NCBI RefSeq assembly: GCF_003063335.1
Contig: NZ_NERX01000008.1
Span: forward strand, 1 to 64,000
DNA: 64,000 nucleotides
Source: Limnohabitans sp. MMS-10A-192
GTDB taxonomy: Bacteria; Pseudomonadota; Gammaproteobacteria; Burkholderiales; Burkholderiaceae_C
Direction of reading: 5' to 3'
In this document: positions 7,124 to 16,747 of the stretch, piece after piece
How the letters are laid out: every line of letters begins with the position of its first letter
Numbering within the stretch: the stretch's first letter is position 1
Notes under the pieces: model-generated
What the model saw: only the letters and a program-made list of their open reading frames with translations
The model's database searches: none
Told to the model about the DNA's origin: nothing
Translations under genes and position numbers: made by a program

Positions 7124-8851
7124 TCAGTGGTCCGAAGCCGCGGCAGCGCCGTAGCCGGTTTCAGAGCGCACTTGCTGCGCCGGGAAGGCGGCGCGTTCTT
7201 TCTTGGCTTGTTCGCTCTTGTCCAAGATGGAGAACAGCCAGATGCCCACGAAACCGATGGTCATCGAGAACAAAGCGGGCGAGCTGTACTGGAACCAGGC
7301 CGAGCCCTTGGGGTTGCCCAAGGTCACTTCCCACACCGCAGGCGACACCACCGTGAGGCCCACCGAAGAGATCAGGCCCAGGAAGCCACCAATGACCGCG
7401 CCGCGTGTGGTGCAGTCTTTCCACAGCACCGACAAGAACAGCACCGGAAAGTTGGCCGAAGCCGCGATCGCAAAAGCCAGCGACACCATGAAGGCGATGT
7501 TTTGCTTTTCAAACGCGATGCCCAGGCCCACCGCCACCACCCCCAAAACCAAGGTGGTGATGCGCGAGACACGCAGCTCAGCCGCGCTGTCGGCTTTGCC
7601 CTTCTTGAACACGGTCGAATACAGGTCGTGCGACACGGCCGATGCACCCGACAGCGTCAGGCCCGCCACCACGGCCAAGATGGTGGCAAATGCCACGGCC
7701 GAGATGAAGCCGTAAAACACATCGCCGCCCACGGTCTTGGCCACCAAAACGGCCGCCATGTTGGCCGTGCCTGCGCCGCCCTTGATCACGCCCTTGGCGG
7801 TGTCGGCCAACTCGGGGTTGGTCAGCACCAAGGTGATCGCGCCGAAGCCGATGATGAAGATCAGGATGAAGAAGTAGCCCACCCAGGTGGTCGCCCAGAA
7901 CACCGACTTGCGTGCTTCCTTGGCGTCAGGCACCGTGAAAAAGCGCATCAGCACATGGGGCAAACCGGCCGTGCCGAACATCAGCGCCATGCCAAACGAG
8001 ATGGCCGATATCGGGTCCTTGATGAAGCCGCCAGGGCCCATGATGGACAAGCCTGCTTTGGCGGCTTCTTCCGGTGTTTTGCCACCGGCTTCGGCAATCG
8101 CGGTCTTCACCGCAACGCCTTTGGCAAACAGCGCCTCTGGGCTGAAGCCGAACTGCGCCAACACCATGATGGCCATGAAGGTGCCGCCGCACAGCAGCAG
8201 GCAGGCCTTGATGATCTGCACCCAGGTGGTGGCGGTCATGCCGCCAAACAGCACGTACACCATCATGAGCGCACCCACAATGACCACGGCCATCCAGTAC
8301 TCCAAGCCAAACAGCAGCTTGATCAGTTGACCTGCACCGACCATTTGGGCGATCAGATAGAAGGCCACCACCACCAGCGTGCCCGAAGCGGCAAACGCAC
8401 GGATGGGCGCTTGCTTGAAGCGGTAACCGGCCACGTCGGCAAAGGTGAACTTGCCCAGGTTGCGCAGACGCTCGGCCAGCAAGAAGGTGATGACGGGCCA
8501 GCCGACCAAAAAGCCGATGGAGTAAATCAGGCCGTCATAGCCCGAAGCCATCACGGCTGCCGAAATGCCCAGGAAAGACGCGGCCGACATGTAGTCGCCC
8601 GCAATCGCCAGACCGTTTTGGAAACCAGTGATGCCGCCACCAGCGGTGTAGAAGTCAGCGGCCGATTTGGTTTTGGCCGCAGCCCATTTGGTGATCCACA
8701 GCGTGCCGACCACGAAGGTGCCAAACATCAAAATGGCGGTCCAGTTGGTGGACTGCTTGGCGGCGTCGCCAATGTCGGCACCGGCAGCCAGCGCGGCGTT
8801 GCCCGCGATCAGGGCCAAAGCGCCCAGGAAAAATTGCATCGCCTTGTTCAT
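7124..8851 (-). CDS. actP: Cation/acetate symporter ActP (sodium:solute symporter family)
   Basis: A 575-residue inner-membrane permease of the sodium:solute symporter family, slightly longer than E. coli ActP. It begins with a cleavable-looking signal sequence ([20 protein letters not shown]). The family landmarks [20 protein letters not shown] and [13 protein letters not shown] follow, then about thirteen helices and a polar C-terminal tail. It should import acetate or other short monocarboxylates with a cation. Its ATG overlaps the stop of the upstream DUF485 gene by 4 bases, the usual arrangement for this pair. No acetyl-CoA synthetase gene is beside it, so substrate is inferred from family. 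Confidence 0.93.
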   Translation of the reverse strand: MNKAMQFFLGALALIAGNAALAAGADIGDAAKQSTNWTAILMFGTFVVGTLWITKWAAAKTKSAADFYTAGGGITGFQNGLAIAGDYMSAASFLGISAAVMASGYDGLIYSIGFLVGWPVITFLLAERLRNLGKFTFADVAGYRFKQAPIRAFAASGTLVVVAFYLIAQMVGAGQLIKLLFGLEYWMAVVIVGALMMVYVLFGGMTATTWVQIIKACLLLCGGTFMAIMVLAQFGFSPEALFAKGVAVKTAIAEAGGKTPEEAAKAGLSIMGPGGFIKDPISAISFGMALMFGTAGLPHVLMRFFTVPDAKEARKSVFWATTWVGYFFILIFIIGFGAITLVLTNPELADTAKGVIKGGAGTANMAAVLVAKTVGGDVFYGFISAVAFATILAVVAGLTLSGASAVSHDLYSTVFKKGKADSAAELRVSRITTLVLGVVAVGLGIAFEKQNIAFMVSLAFAIAASANFPVLFLSVLWKDCTTRGAVIGGFLGLISSVGLTVVSPAVWEVTLGNPKGSAWFQYSSPALFSMTIGFVGIWLFSILDKSEQAKKERAAFPAQQVRSETGYGAAAASDH

Positions 8852-9156
8852 TTTGTGGCGTCCTTCAAGATGGCCTGCGTCAGCGCGTCATAGCGCTTGT
8901 TGGCGCGGTTGACGTAGATGCCGGTGATCACGATGGTGAACACAATCACGCCCATGCCGAGCGGAATGCCAATCGAGGTCACACCCGCGCCCAGAGGCTG
9001 TGCGAGAAAAGGCTTGTTGAAGGCGATCAGTGCGATGAAGCCGTAGTAAACGACGAGGGTCAGCACGGTCAGGAGCCAGCCAAAAGTATTGCGCTGCTTG
9101 CGCAGTTGAGCGTACTTCGGGTGACTTTGGATCTTGGCGATCACGGGGTCAATCAT
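8848..9156 (-). CDS. DUF485 membrane protein, ActP partner
   Basis: A 102-residue DUF485 protein with two transmembrane helices ([20 protein letters not shown] and a second from [12 protein letters not shown]) and a charged C-terminus. DUF485 proteins, such as YjcH, are encoded directly upstream of actP and thought to support the symporter. The ATG at 9156 is chosen over an upstream in-frame start at 9180 because AGGA lies 8 bases before it and family members begin MIDPV. The 4-base ATGA overlap with actP points to translational coupling. Confidence 0.92.
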   Translation of the reverse strand: MIDPVIAKIQSHPKYAQLRKQRNTFGWLLTVLTLVVYYGFIALIAFNKPFLAQPLGAGVTSIGIPLGMGVIVFTIVITGIYVNRANKRYDALTQAILKDATK

Positions 9157-9183
9157 TGTTATGTCCTGCTTAAAAAACAAAAA

Positions 9184-9238
9184 AGGCAGACACCCAAGTC
9201 ACCCGATTTTTTAATCTGAGTGAGTTGTATGTCTGCCT
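9184..9238. promoter_or_regulatory. 9-bp inverted repeat upstream of the DUF485-actP operon
   Basis: AGGCAGACA at 9184-9192 and its exact complement TGTCTGCCT at 9230-9238 are separated by 37 bases in the promoter region of the leftward DUF485-actP operon. This is wide for a terminator and carries no T run, so a two-site operator with DNA looping, or a long leader stem, is possible. Confidence 0.4.
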
Positions 9239-9303
9239 GATGGCTAATGTCGCAGAGGGGACTGACCTTCGGCTTACTTAAGGGTTTGTACTCTTGATGT
9301 TGG

Positions 9304-10320
9304 TTAAGAATTTTTACGAATTGTTTCGGGTGATGCGCCCGTCCACCCCTTGAACGCCCGCATGAAGCTTTTCTCGTTCTGAAACCCCACCTCGGCAGCG
9401 ATCTGTTTGATGGGGCGGCCTGTTCGCAGCAACAGGTCCATGGCCAGGTCGCGGCGTACGGCGTCTTTGAGTTGCTGCAGGCTGGCACCTTCTTCTTTCA
9501 GTTGCCGGTGCAGCGTGCGCGGCGACAGGTTCAGCCACGCGGCCAGGTCCTCCGCGTTGCGGCTGCGATCGGGGTGTTCAGCCAGGGTTTGGCGCACCTT
9601 TTCGACCAGCAGGCGGTCGCGCCGGTAGGGGCGCACCGTCAGCAGCAGGGCGCGCTGCAGCATGCGTTGCAGCGCCGCCTCGTCGCGGCGAATGGGCAGC
9701 TGCAGGTAGCCCGCGTCAAAGCTCAGCTGGCTGTGCGGAGCCTCAAAGCGCACCGGCCCGTCAAACAGCACGCGGTAGCTGTCGGCATGGCGCGGTGGCG
9801 CAAATTGCAGATCGGTGGCACTCAGCGGGATGCGCGAGTCGGTCAACCAACAGGCCACGCCCAGTGCGTTGCGCAGCACCGACACGGTGCAGAACTCGCG
9901 CAGGTCTTTCAGGTCATGCGCTTCGTGCAGTTCGATGTGGGCTTGCCCATTCGATGTGCTCAGGGCCAGCCGAATGTCGTCGGTCAACAGGTTGTGGTGG
10001 CGGCACCAGCGGGCCAACGCCACGCCCAGGTTGGGGGCGGTCAGCGAGGCGCGCACCAGCATGCCGTAGCTGCCCCAAGGCAGGCGGCGGCGAAACCAGC
10101 CCAGCGCCTCGTCGTCCAGCTCGCGCATGGCTGCCTCGCTCATCCACTCCATCTGCAAGGCGGTCACGCGGGCATCGGCTTGGTGCAGTAAGTTTGGCGC
10201 AATTTGTGCCTTCTTCAGCGCCTCTGCGGGGTCCATATTGCGCCGCAAATAGGCCTTGACCATCGCTTGAATGAAAGCGATGGGGGTTTCTGCGCGGGTG
10301 CTCGGGGCTGCGGCGTTCAT
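9304..10320 (-). CDS. AraC-family regulator, probable control of leucine catabolism genes
   Basis: A 338-residue regulator with an N-terminal arabinose-binding-like domain (AraC_N type, residues about 20-205) and a C-terminal AraC helix-turn-helix pair (LAAWLNLSPRTLHRQLKEEG, then IAAEVGFQNEKSFMRAFKGW). Length and architecture match the OruR-like group rather than sugar regulators. It is divergent from liuB with 98 bases between start codons. Since AraC proteins of this type usually activate a neighbouring catabolic operon, control of the liu genes by a CoA ester or branched-chain intermediate is likely, though inferred from position. The more common liu regulator in other proteobacteria is the MerR-type LiuR. 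Confidence 0.88.
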   Translation of the reverse strand: MNAAAPSTRAETPIAFIQAMVKAYLRRNMDPAEALKKAQIAPNLLHQADARVTALQMEWMSEAAMRELDDEALGWFRRRLPWGSYGMLVRASLTAPNLGVALARWCRHHNLLTDDIRLALSTSNGQAHIELHEAHDLKDLREFCTVSVLRNALGVACWLTDSRIPLSATDLQFAPPRHADSYRVLFDGPVRFEAPHSQLSFDAGYLQLPIRRDEAALQRMLQRALLLTVRPYRRDRLLVEKVRQTLAEHPDRSRNAEDLAAWLNLSPRTLHRQLKEEGASLQQLKDAVRRDLAMDLLLRTGRPIKQIAAEVGFQNEKSFMRAFKGWTGASPETIRKNS

Positions 10321-10418
10321 GAGGGCTGTATTTTGGCAGGATTTGCAACCTGCTTGGCATGCGCACCAAGGTCTGGCGACTTATGCTGGCGGCTACAAGC
10401 GATTCCACTGGAAAAACC

Positions 10419-12026
10419 ATGACCGTTTTGCAAACCCAACTCAACCCCCGTTCGGCCGAATTCGTGGCCAACGCCGCCGCCATGCAGGCCGTTGTCGACG
10501 ACCTGCGCGCCCACCTCGAGCGCGTGGCCCAAGGCGGTGGCGAAGCCGCCCGCGCCAAGCACACCGCTCGCGGCAAGCTGCTGCCGCGTGACCGCGTGCA
10601 AATGCTGCTCGACCCCGGTACGCCTTTTCTCGAAGTCGCGCCGCTGGCAGCACTCAACATGTACAACAACGACGCGCCCAGCTCGGGCGTCATCGTGGGC
10701 ATTGGCCGCGTGGCCGGGGTGGACTGCATGATCGTCTGCAACGACGCGACGGTGAAGGGCGGTACCTATTACCCCATGACCGTCAAAAAGCATTTGCGCG
10801 CACAAGAGATCGCGCAGCAAAACCGCTTGCCCTGTATCTATCTGGTCGACTCGGGCGGTGCCAACTTGCCCAACCAAGACGAGGTCTTTCCGGACCGCGA
10901 CCACTTTGGCCGCATCTTCTTCAACCAGGCCAACATGAGCGCGCTGGGCATTGCGCAAATCGCGGTGGTCATGGGCTCGTGCACGGCCGGTGGTGCCTAT
11001 GTGCCCGCCATGAGCGACGAGACCATCATCGTCAAAAACCAGGGCACCATCTTTTTGGGTGGGCCGCCGCTGGTCAAAGCCGCCACCGGCGAGGTGGTGA
11101 GTGCCGAAGATCTGGGCGGCGGTGATGTGCACACCCGCCTGTCGGGTGTGGCCGACCACCTGGCGCAAAACGACCTGCATGCCTTGTCCTTGGCACGTCA
11201 GGCCGTCAAAAACCTGAATGCGCAAAAAGCCCCCAACATCGCCACGCATGCGCCCGTGCCACCCAAGTACGAGGCCAAAGAGCTGTACGGCGTGATCCCG
11301 ACCGACACGCGCAAGCCCTTCGATGTGCGCGAGATCATCGCCCGCATCGTCGACGGCTCGGAGTTCGACGAATTCAAATCGCGCTTTGGCACCACCTTGA
11401 TCTGCGGCTTTGCCCGCATCGAAGGCATGCCGGTGGGCATCATCGCCAACAACGGCATCTTGTTCAGCGAGTCGGCCCTCAAAGGTGCGCACTTCATCGA
11501 GCTGTGCTGCCAGCGCAAGATCCCGCTGGTCTTCTTGCAGAACATCACCGGCTTCATGGTGGGCCGCAAATACGAAAACGAAGGCATCGCGCGCAACGGC
11601 GCCAAGATGGTCACGGCTGTGGCCACGGCCGCTGTGCCCAAGTTCACCATCATCATTGGCGGCAGCTTTGGCGCGGGCAACTACGGCATGTGCGGCCGTG
11701 CTTACTCGCCACGTTTCTTGTGGATGTGGCCCAACGCCCGCATCTCCGTCATGGGCGGCGAGCAGGCCGCCAGTGTGCTGGCCACGGTCAAGCGCGACGG
11801 CATCGAAGCCAAGGGCGGCCAGTGGAGCGCCGACGAAGAAGCCGCTTTCAAGGCCCCCATCAAAGAGCAATACGAAGTACAAGGCCACCCTTACTACGCC
11901 ACCGCCCGCCTGTGGGACGACGGCGTGATCGACCCCGCCGACACCCGCCGCGTGCTGGCGCTGGGCCTGAGCGCATCGCTCAATGCGCCGATCCCCGAGA
12001 CGAAATTTGGACTTTTCCGCATGTGA
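10419..12026 (+). CDS. liuB: Methylcrotonyl-CoA carboxylase carboxyltransferase (beta) subunit
   Basis: A 535-residue carboxyltransferase subunit with both crotonase-like halves: [19 protein letters not shown] and [20 protein letters not shown] in the N half, and [16 protein letters not shown] with [11 protein letters not shown] in the C half. The [10 protein letters not shown] stretch and overall length fit methylcrotonyl-CoA rather than propionyl-CoA carboxylase. With liuD it carboxylates 3-methylcrotonyl-CoA to 3-methylglutaconyl-CoA in leucine breakdown. The ATG at 10419 is preferred to a start at 10359, which lies in the promoter region. It is the first liu gene here. A liuA-type dehydrogenase, often placed before it, is absent. 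Confidence 0.93.
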   Translation: MTVLQTQLNPRSAEFVANAAAMQAVVDDLRAHLERVAQGGGEAARAKHTARGKLLPRDRVQMLLDPGTPFLEVAPLAALNMYNNDAPSSGVIVGIGRVAGVDCMIVCNDATVKGGTYYPMTVKKHLRAQEIAQQNRLPCIYLVDSGGANLPNQDEVFPDRDHFGRIFFNQANMSALGIAQIAVVMGSCTAGGAYVPAMSDETIIVKNQGTIFLGGPPLVKAATGEVVSAEDLGGGDVHTRLSGVADHLAQNDLHALSLARQAVKNLNAQKAPNIATHAPVPPKYEAKELYGVIPTDTRKPFDVREIIARIVDGSEFDEFKSRFGTTLICGFARIEGMPVGIIANNGILFSESALKGAHFIELCCQRKIPLVFLQNITGFMVGRKYENEGIARNGAKMVTAVATAAVPKFTIIIGGSFGAGNYGMCGRAYSPRFLWMWPNARISVMGGEQAASVLATVKRDGIEAKGGQWSADEEAAFKAPIKEQYEVQGHPYYATARLWDDGVIDPADTRRVLALGLSASLNAPIPETKFGLFRM

Positions 12027-12054
12027 TGTGTATGATTTTATAAATTCATACACA
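12027..12054. promoter_or_regulatory. 28-bp palindrome, candidate VapBC operator/promoter
   Basis: Arms TGTGTATGA (12027-12035) and TCATACACA (12046-12054) are exact complements. The 10 bases between them continue the symmetry with one mismatch and include TATAAAT, a good -10 box. The palindrome begins right after the liuB stop and ends 16 bases before the vapB ATG. This is where VapBC complexes typically bind to repress their own operon. Confidence 0.7.
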
Positions 12055-12070
12055 TTAAGGGGCTGTGCAC

Positions 12071-12394
12071 ATGCGAACCAACATTGAAATTGACGACGAC
12101 TTGATGGCCTCAGCCATGGCGGCGGGCGGCTTCAAGACCAAGAAAGAAGCGGTCGAAGAGGGCTTGCGCTTGGTGCGTCGCCGTCAGGTCTACAACGGTT
12201 TGTTGGCCTTGCGCGGCAAGTTGCAATGGGACGACTCGGACGCTGCATGGGCACAGGCCCGTACCGACGAAGCGCCCGCCATGGCCGTGCAAGAGCCCAA
12301 AGCCGCCTATTCGGTGCCCAAAAAGGCGGCTGCCAAAGCGCGCACCACCCAAGCCAAAAAGCCTGCGAAAGCAGCACGGAGCAAAGCCAAATGA
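12071..12394 (+). CDS. vapB: VapB-type antitoxin with a lysine/alanine-rich tail
   Basis: A 107-residue protein. The first 60 residues match VapB antitoxins of the VapB_2 type (MRTNIEIDDDLMASAMAAGG, then KKEAVEEGLRLVRRRQ), which form a ribbon-helix-helix DNA-binding dimer. The C-terminal 40 residues are unusual: a repetitive Lys/Ala run like that of histone H1-type tails, where a VapB normally has a short toxin-binding peptide. An in-frame GTG at 12065 is an alternative start; the ATG at 12071 fits the family. Its stop overlaps the vapC start (ATGA). Autoregulation through the palindrome just upstream is likely. Confidence 0.88.
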   Translation: MRTNIEIDDDLMASAMAAGGFKTKKEAVEEGLRLVRRRQVYNGLLALRGKLQWDDSDAAWAQARTDEAPAMAVQEPKAAYSVPKKAAAKARTTQAKKPAKAARSKAK

Positions 12395-12801
12395 TCCTGG
12401 TGGACTCCAGCGTCTGGATCGACTTCTTCCGTGATGGACGAAGCGCGCAAAGCCAGACCTTGGCCCGATGCCTGGGCGACTCCAGCATCGAAGTCGGCAT
12501 GGCCGATTTGGTGCTGTTCGAGGTGATGCGTGGCTTTCGTGAAGGCACATTGATGCGACAAGCCCAAACACTGCTCAGCGCATTGCCCCAGGTCGAGATC
12601 GGAGGCACAGCCCCTGCGCTGAAGGCTGCCGAGCGCTACCGGAAGCTGCGGCAATCAGGCCGTACCGTGCGCAGCCCCATCGACGTGCTGCTGGCCAGCT
12701 ACTGCATCACGAACGGCCACACTTTGCTGCACCGCGATGCGGACTTTGAATCACTCCAAACATTGGGCGGGCTGCACACCTGGCCACACCCAACCACCTG
12801 A
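12391..12801 (+). CDS. vapC: VapC-type PIN-domain ribonuclease toxin
   Basis: A 136-residue PIN-domain protein. Acidic residues of the metal-binding site are visible at D5 (MILVDSSVWIDFF), E44 (LVLFEVMRG), D98 (SPIDVLLA) and D116/D118 (HRDADF), so the nuclease should be active. VapC toxins cleave tRNA or rRNA and are neutralised by VapB. The start overlaps the vapB stop by 4 bases, typical of translational coupling. The pair lies between liuB and liuC in the same orientation, with 27 bases before liuC, so liuC-liuD transcription may pass through or restart here. Confidence 0.92.
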   Translation: MILVDSSVWIDFFRDGRSAQSQTLARCLGDSSIEVGMADLVLFEVMRGFREGTLMRQAQTLLSALPQVEIGGTAPALKAAERYRKLRQSGRTVRSPIDVLLASYCITNGHTLLHRDADFESLQTLGGLHTWPHPTT

Positions 12802-12828
12802 AAAAACCTTCAACCGAGCCCAAGCACC

Positions 12829-13611
12829 ATGTACCAAACCCTCGAAATTGAACGCCACAACCGCGTTGCCACCGTGTGGATGAACCGCCCCGATGTGCAC
12901 AACGCTTTTGACGAAGCCCTGATCGCCGAACTCACGGCCGCTTGCGAAGCGCTGGATGCCGACGACAGCGTGCGCGTGGTGGTGCTGGCCGGTCGCGGCA
13001 AGAGCTTTTCGGCCGGCGCTGACCTGAACTGGATGAAGCGCGCCGCACAAAACGGTGTGGACGACAACCTGCGTGACGCCCGCGCCCTGGCCCGCATGCT
13101 GCGTGTGTTGGCCGAGATGAAGAAGCCCACCATTGCCCGCGTGCAGGGTGCTGCGCTGGGCGGCGGCACGGGCCTCACAGCCGCGTGCGACATTGCCGTC
13201 GCTTCGACCAAGGCGGTGTTTGCCACTTCCGAGGTCAAGTTCGGCATCATCCCTGCCGCCATCAGCCCCTATGTGGTGCGGGCCATTGGTGCACGCCAAA
13301 GCTACCGTTACTTTCAGTCGGCCGAGCGCATCGACGCCGTGCGCGCCCGTGAGCTGGGTCTGGTGCACGAAGCGGTCGAGCCTGAACAGCTCGAAGCCAA
13401 GGTGCAAGAGATTGTGGATGCGTTGATTCAGGGCGGCCCACTCTCGCAAGCCGCTGCCAAAGATTTGATCCGCGCCGTCGACAACAAGCCGATCAACGAC
13501 GCCGTGGTGGAAGACACCGCGCAACGCATCGCCGGTCTGCGCGCCACGCCTGAAGCGCAGGATGGCCTCTCGGCCTTCCTCGACAAACGTCAACCGGGCT
13601 GGTTGGCCTGA
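12829..13611 (+). CDS. liuC: Enoyl-CoA hydratase family, probable 3-methylglutaconyl-CoA hydratase
   Basis: A 260-residue crotonase-fold protein. Oxyanion-hole segments are SFSAGADLNWMK and RVQGAALGGGTGLTAACDIA, and a catalytic glutamate candidate lies in ATSEVKFGIIPA. Sequence and position between the two methylcrotonyl-CoA carboxylase subunit genes identify it as LiuC, which hydrates 3-methylglutaconyl-CoA to HMG-CoA. It ends 13 bases before liuD. Substrate specificity is inferred from the cluster. Confidence 0.88.
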   Translation: MYQTLEIERHNRVATVWMNRPDVHNAFDEALIAELTAACEALDADDSVRVVVLAGRGKSFSAGADLNWMKRAAQNGVDDNLRDARALARMLRVLAEMKKPTIARVQGAALGGGTGLTAACDIAVASTKAVFATSEVKFGIIPAAISPYVVRAIGARQSYRYFQSAERIDAVRARELGLVHEAVEPEQLEAKVQEIVDALIQGGPLSQAAAKDLIRAVDNKPINDAVVEDTAQRIAGLRATPEAQDGLSAFLDKRQPGWLA

Positions 13612-13624
13612 AGGAGTTCATAAC

Positions 13625-15622
13625 ATGTTCAAGAAAATCCTCATCGCCAACCGTGGCGAAATTGCTTGCCGCGTGGCAGTCACCGCACGCCGCATGGGCA
13701 TCCAGACCGTTGCCGTGTATTCCGACGCAGACGCCGGTGCCAAGCATGTCCAGGCCTGCGACGAAGCGGTGCACGTGGGTGGCTCTGCGCCCAAAGACAG
13801 CTACCTGCGTTGGGAGCGGATTCTGGAAGCCGCCAAGGCCACAGGCGCAGAGGCGGTGCACCCTGGCTATGGCTTTTTGAGCGAGAACGAAGACTTTGCC
13901 AAAGCCTGCGCCGCAGCCGGTCTGGTGTTCATCGGCCCGCCCGCATCGGCCATTCTCGCCATGGGCCTCAAAGCCGAATCCAAGCGCTTGATGGAATCGG
14001 CTGGTGTGCCGCTGGTGCCTGGTTACCACGGGGCTGACCAAGACCCGGCGCTGCTGCAAGGCGAGGCCGATCGCATCGGTTATCCGGCCTTGATCAAAGC
14101 CAGCGCGGGTGGCGGTGGCAAAGGCATGCGCGTGGTCGAGAAGTCTGAAGACTTTGCTGCGGCGCTCGCCAGTTGCAAGCGTGAAGCCATCAACAGCTTT
14201 GGCAGCGATGCGGTGCTGATCGAAAAGTACGTGCAGCGCCCACGCCACATCGAGATCCAGGTGTTTGGCGACACGCAAGGCAACTGCGTGTACCTGTTTG
14301 AGCGCGACTGCTCGGTGCAGCGCCGCCACCAGAAGGTGCTGGAGGAAGCTCCGGCCCCCGGCATGACCGAAGCCCTGCGTGCACAAATGGGCGCAGCCGC
14401 TGTGGCCGCGGCCAAGGCGGTGAACTACGTGGGTGCCGGTACGGTGGAATTCATCGTCGAGCAAACGGCCTACGACCAGCCCGAGTCGATGAAGTTCTAT
14501 TTCATGGAAATGAACACCCGATTGCAGGTGGAGCACCCGGTGACCGAAGCCATCACCGGTCTCGACCTAGTGGAGTGGCAATTGCGTGTGGCCAGCGGCG
14601 AGCCGCTGCCTTTGGGTCAAGATCAGATCCGCATTCAGGGCCATGCCATCGAAGCGCGCATCTGCGCCGAGAACCCCGACAACAACTTCTTGCCCGCCAC
14701 CGGCACCTTGCAGGTTTACCGTAAGCCACAAGCGGCCAGCTTCGAGCGTGGCACCACCCGCATCGACGATGGCGTGCGCGAGGGTGACACCATCAGCCCG
14801 TTTTACGACTCCATGGTGGCCAAGCTGATCGTGCATGGCGACACCCGCGAGCAAGCGCTGGCGCGCCTGGACACCGCGCTGGCCCAGACCCACATCGTGG
14901 GCCTGAACACCAATGTGCAGTTCTTGCGCCATGTGGTGCGCTCGTACGCGTTTGCCAAGGCCCAGCTCGACACCGCACTGATCCAGCGCGAAAGCGCCGT
15001 GCTGTTCAAGCAAGACCCGGTGGGCCTGCAGGCTGCTGCCGCTGCCGTGATTGCCGACGCCTTGCGCTCGGAAGCCGCTGCGCAAGGGGCCGACCCGTTC
15101 AGTCGCCGTGACGGTTGGCAGTCACACGGCACCACACGCCGCCGTTTTGAACTCGAATACGACGGCCAGCCCGTGCGTGCGGTTTTGACCTATGGCCCTG
15201 AGCTGTTGTTGCAAGTGGGTGAGGGTGCTGAAGCAGCCCTGCAGTTCACGCCCCAGGGCGATGGTTTGTGGGTGCAGTTCAATGGCCAGCGCATCCACAG
15301 CACAGTCCACGCGCAAGGCGAACTTCGCCATGTGTTCACCCCGCAAGGCGCGGCCCGCATCAGCCTGCTTGACCCACTGGCCCACGCTGGCGAAGCCGCC
15401 CAAGAAGGCGGGCGACTGACCGCGCCCATGCCAGGCAAGGTCGTGTCCTTTGCTGTCAAGGCGGGCGACAAGGTCAAAGCCGGTCAGCCGCTGGCGGTCA
15501 TGGAAGCCATGAAGATGGAACACACCATCAGTGCGCCCAAAGACGGCACCGTGGCCGAGCTGCTGTACGCGCCTGGCGACCAAGTGACCGAAGGGGCCGA
15601 GCTGCTCAAGCTCGCGGCGTGA
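13625..15622 (+). CDS. liuD: Methylcrotonyl-CoA carboxylase biotin-containing (alpha) subunit
   Basis: A 665-residue biotin carboxylase/carrier protein. The N-terminal domain begins MFKKILIANRGEIACRVAVT. The ATP-grasp glycine loop (KASAGGGGKGMRVVEK) and biotin carboxylase signature (MEMNTRLQVEHPVTE) follow. The C-terminal biotinyl domain has AVMEAMKMEHTI with the biotinylated lysine at about K630. It transfers carboxyl groups to LiuB. The ATG at 13625 has AAGGAG 8 bases upstream; the frame also opens earlier at 13562, inside liuC. It forms one transcription unit with liuC. Confidence 0.93.
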   Translation: MFKKILIANRGEIACRVAVTARRMGIQTVAVYSDADAGAKHVQACDEAVHVGGSAPKDSYLRWERILEAAKATGAEAVHPGYGFLSENEDFAKACAAAGLVFIGPPASAILAMGLKAESKRLMESAGVPLVPGYHGADQDPALLQGEADRIGYPALIKASAGGGGKGMRVVEKSEDFAAALASCKREAINSFGSDAVLIEKYVQRPRHIEIQVFGDTQGNCVYLFERDCSVQRRHQKVLEEAPAPGMTEALRAQMGAAAVAAAKAVNYVGAGTVEFIVEQTAYDQPESMKFYFMEMNTRLQVEHPVTEAITGLDLVEWQLRVASGEPLPLGQDQIRIQGHAIEARICAENPDNNFLPATGTLQVYRKPQAASFERGTTRIDDGVREGDTISPFYDSMVAKLIVHGDTREQALARLDTALAQTHIVGLNTNVQFLRHVVRSYAFAKAQLDTALIQRESAVLFKQDPVGLQAAAAAVIADALRSEAAAQGADPFSRRDGWQSHGTTRRRFELEYDGQPVRAVLTYGPELLLQVGEGAEAALQFTPQGDGLWVQFNGQRIHSTVHAQGELRHVFTPQGAARISLLDPLAHAGEAAQEGGRLTAPMPGKVVSFAVKAGDKVKAGQPLAVMEAMKMEHTISAPKDGTVAELLYAPGDQVTEGAELLKLAA

Positions 15623-15655
15623 TGGGCATGTTGGCGCGAGTCAAGCGCCTCTGCC

Positions 15656-15739
15656 GTCATCGCAAGCGCAGCGTGGCGATCCAGTGCCTGCATGGGCATC
15701 GTTGCTGGATGGTCACGTCACTTCGTTCCTCGCCATGAC
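15656..15739. repeat. Family B palindromic element, degenerate paired copy
   Basis: GTCATCGCAAGCGCAGCG opens the element and CACTTCGTTCCTCGCCATGAC closes it in inverted orientation, enclosing a short AT-poorer centre. It is a diverged copy of the GTCATTGCGAGCGAAGCG element seen at 61144, 62833 and inside uvrA. It lies in the 204-bp gap between liuD and ghrA, where no other gene is visible. Confidence 0.7.
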
Positions 15740-15826
15740 GCAAGTGGCTGCAATGGGCGCCTTGTCATGACTTCGTGGCACCCTGAGTGACAGCAGGGGC
15801 TTGGCCTTGCTGACAAAATCGCCTTC

Positions 15827-16747
15827 ATGAACATCACCATCTGCTTTGAAAAGCTCGACCCGACGCCTTGGGTGCAGGGCTTGCAACAAGCTTTCCCTGA
15901 GGCCTCTGTCTCGGCCTGGGCCCCCGGCGCGCCGCAGGCCGACCACGCCATCGTCTGGGCCCCGCCCCAGCAGTTCATCGACGAGCAGCCCGGCCTGCAA
16001 ACCCTGTTCAACATCGGCGCGGGCGTCGATGCCTTGCTCCAGCTGAAGCTGCCGCCCAGCCTCAAGGTGGTGCGGCTTGACGATGCCGGCATGTCGGTGC
16101 AGATGGCCGAATACGTGTGCCATGCGGTGATCCGTCACTTCCGCGAATTCGACGGCTACGACACCGACACCCAGGCGGGCAAATGGTCCTACCGCAAGCC
16201 GCGCAGCCGCGCCGACTTTGCGGTGGGCGTCATGGGCCTGGGCGTGCTGGGTGAGCGCGTGGCCAAAGCGCTGCAGGTGTTTGAGTTCCCGGTCAACGGC
16301 TACAGCCGCAGCGCGAAAGATCTGCCCGGCATCCGCTGTTTCAGCGGAGCACAAGGCCTGCCTGATTTTCTGGCCGCCACGCGTGTGCTGGTCAACCTGA
16401 TGCCGCTCACGCCCGAGACCGAAAACATCCTGAACCACGCCACCTTGTCGCAGCTGCCCCAAGGCGGCTACCTCATCAACGTGGCACGCGGCAAACACTT
16501 GGTCGAAGAAGACCTGATCACCCTGATCGACAAGGGCCACCTTGCCGGTGCGACGCTCGACGTGTTCCGCACCGAGCCGCTGCCTGCCGATCACCCTTTC
16601 TGGCAACACCCCAAAATCACCGTCACGCCGCACACCTCGGCCCGCACCTTGCGCGAAGAAAGCATCGCGCAAATCGTGGGCAAAATCCAGGCCTTGCAGC
16701 GCGGCGAAGCGATCAACGGTGTGGTCGATCCTCAGCGCGGTTATTGA
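15827..16747 (+). CDS. ghrA: Glyoxylate/hydroxypyruvate reductase A
   Basis: A 306-residue D-isomer 2-hydroxyacid dehydrogenase, close to the E. coli GhrA length of 312. The NAD(P) Rossmann motif is VGVMGLGVLGERVAKAL. Catalytic segments INVARGKHLVEEDL, LDVFRTEPLP and the HTSA histidine motif are present. It should reduce glyoxylate to glycolate and hydroxypyruvate to glycerate. It is inserted between liuD and liuE, 8 bases before the liuE ATG, so it is cotranscribed with liuE. It has no known part in leucine catabolism. Confidence 0.9.
   Translation: MNITICFEKLDPTPWVQGLQQAFPEASVSAWAPGAPQADHAIVWAPPQQFIDEQPGLQTLFNIGAGVDALLQLKLPPSLKVVRLDDAGMSVQMAEYVCHAVIRHFREFDGYDTDTQAGKWSYRKPRSRADFAVGVMGLGVLGERVAKALQVFEFPVNGYSRSAKDLPGIRCFSGAQGLPDFLAATRVLVNLMPLTPETENILNHATLSQLPQGGYLINVARGKHLVEEDLITLIDKGHLAGATLDVFRTEPLPADHPFWQHPKITVTPHTSARTLREESIAQIVGKIQALQRGEAINGVVDPQRGY

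Noticed and set aside
7127..8893. 588-residue frame antisense to actP
   Set aside because: Histidine- and glycine-rich composition typical of antisense shadows; actP is fully conserved in the other direction.
10317..12053. 578-residue frame antisense to liuB
   Set aside because: Antisense shadow; the forward frame is a complete carboxyltransferase.
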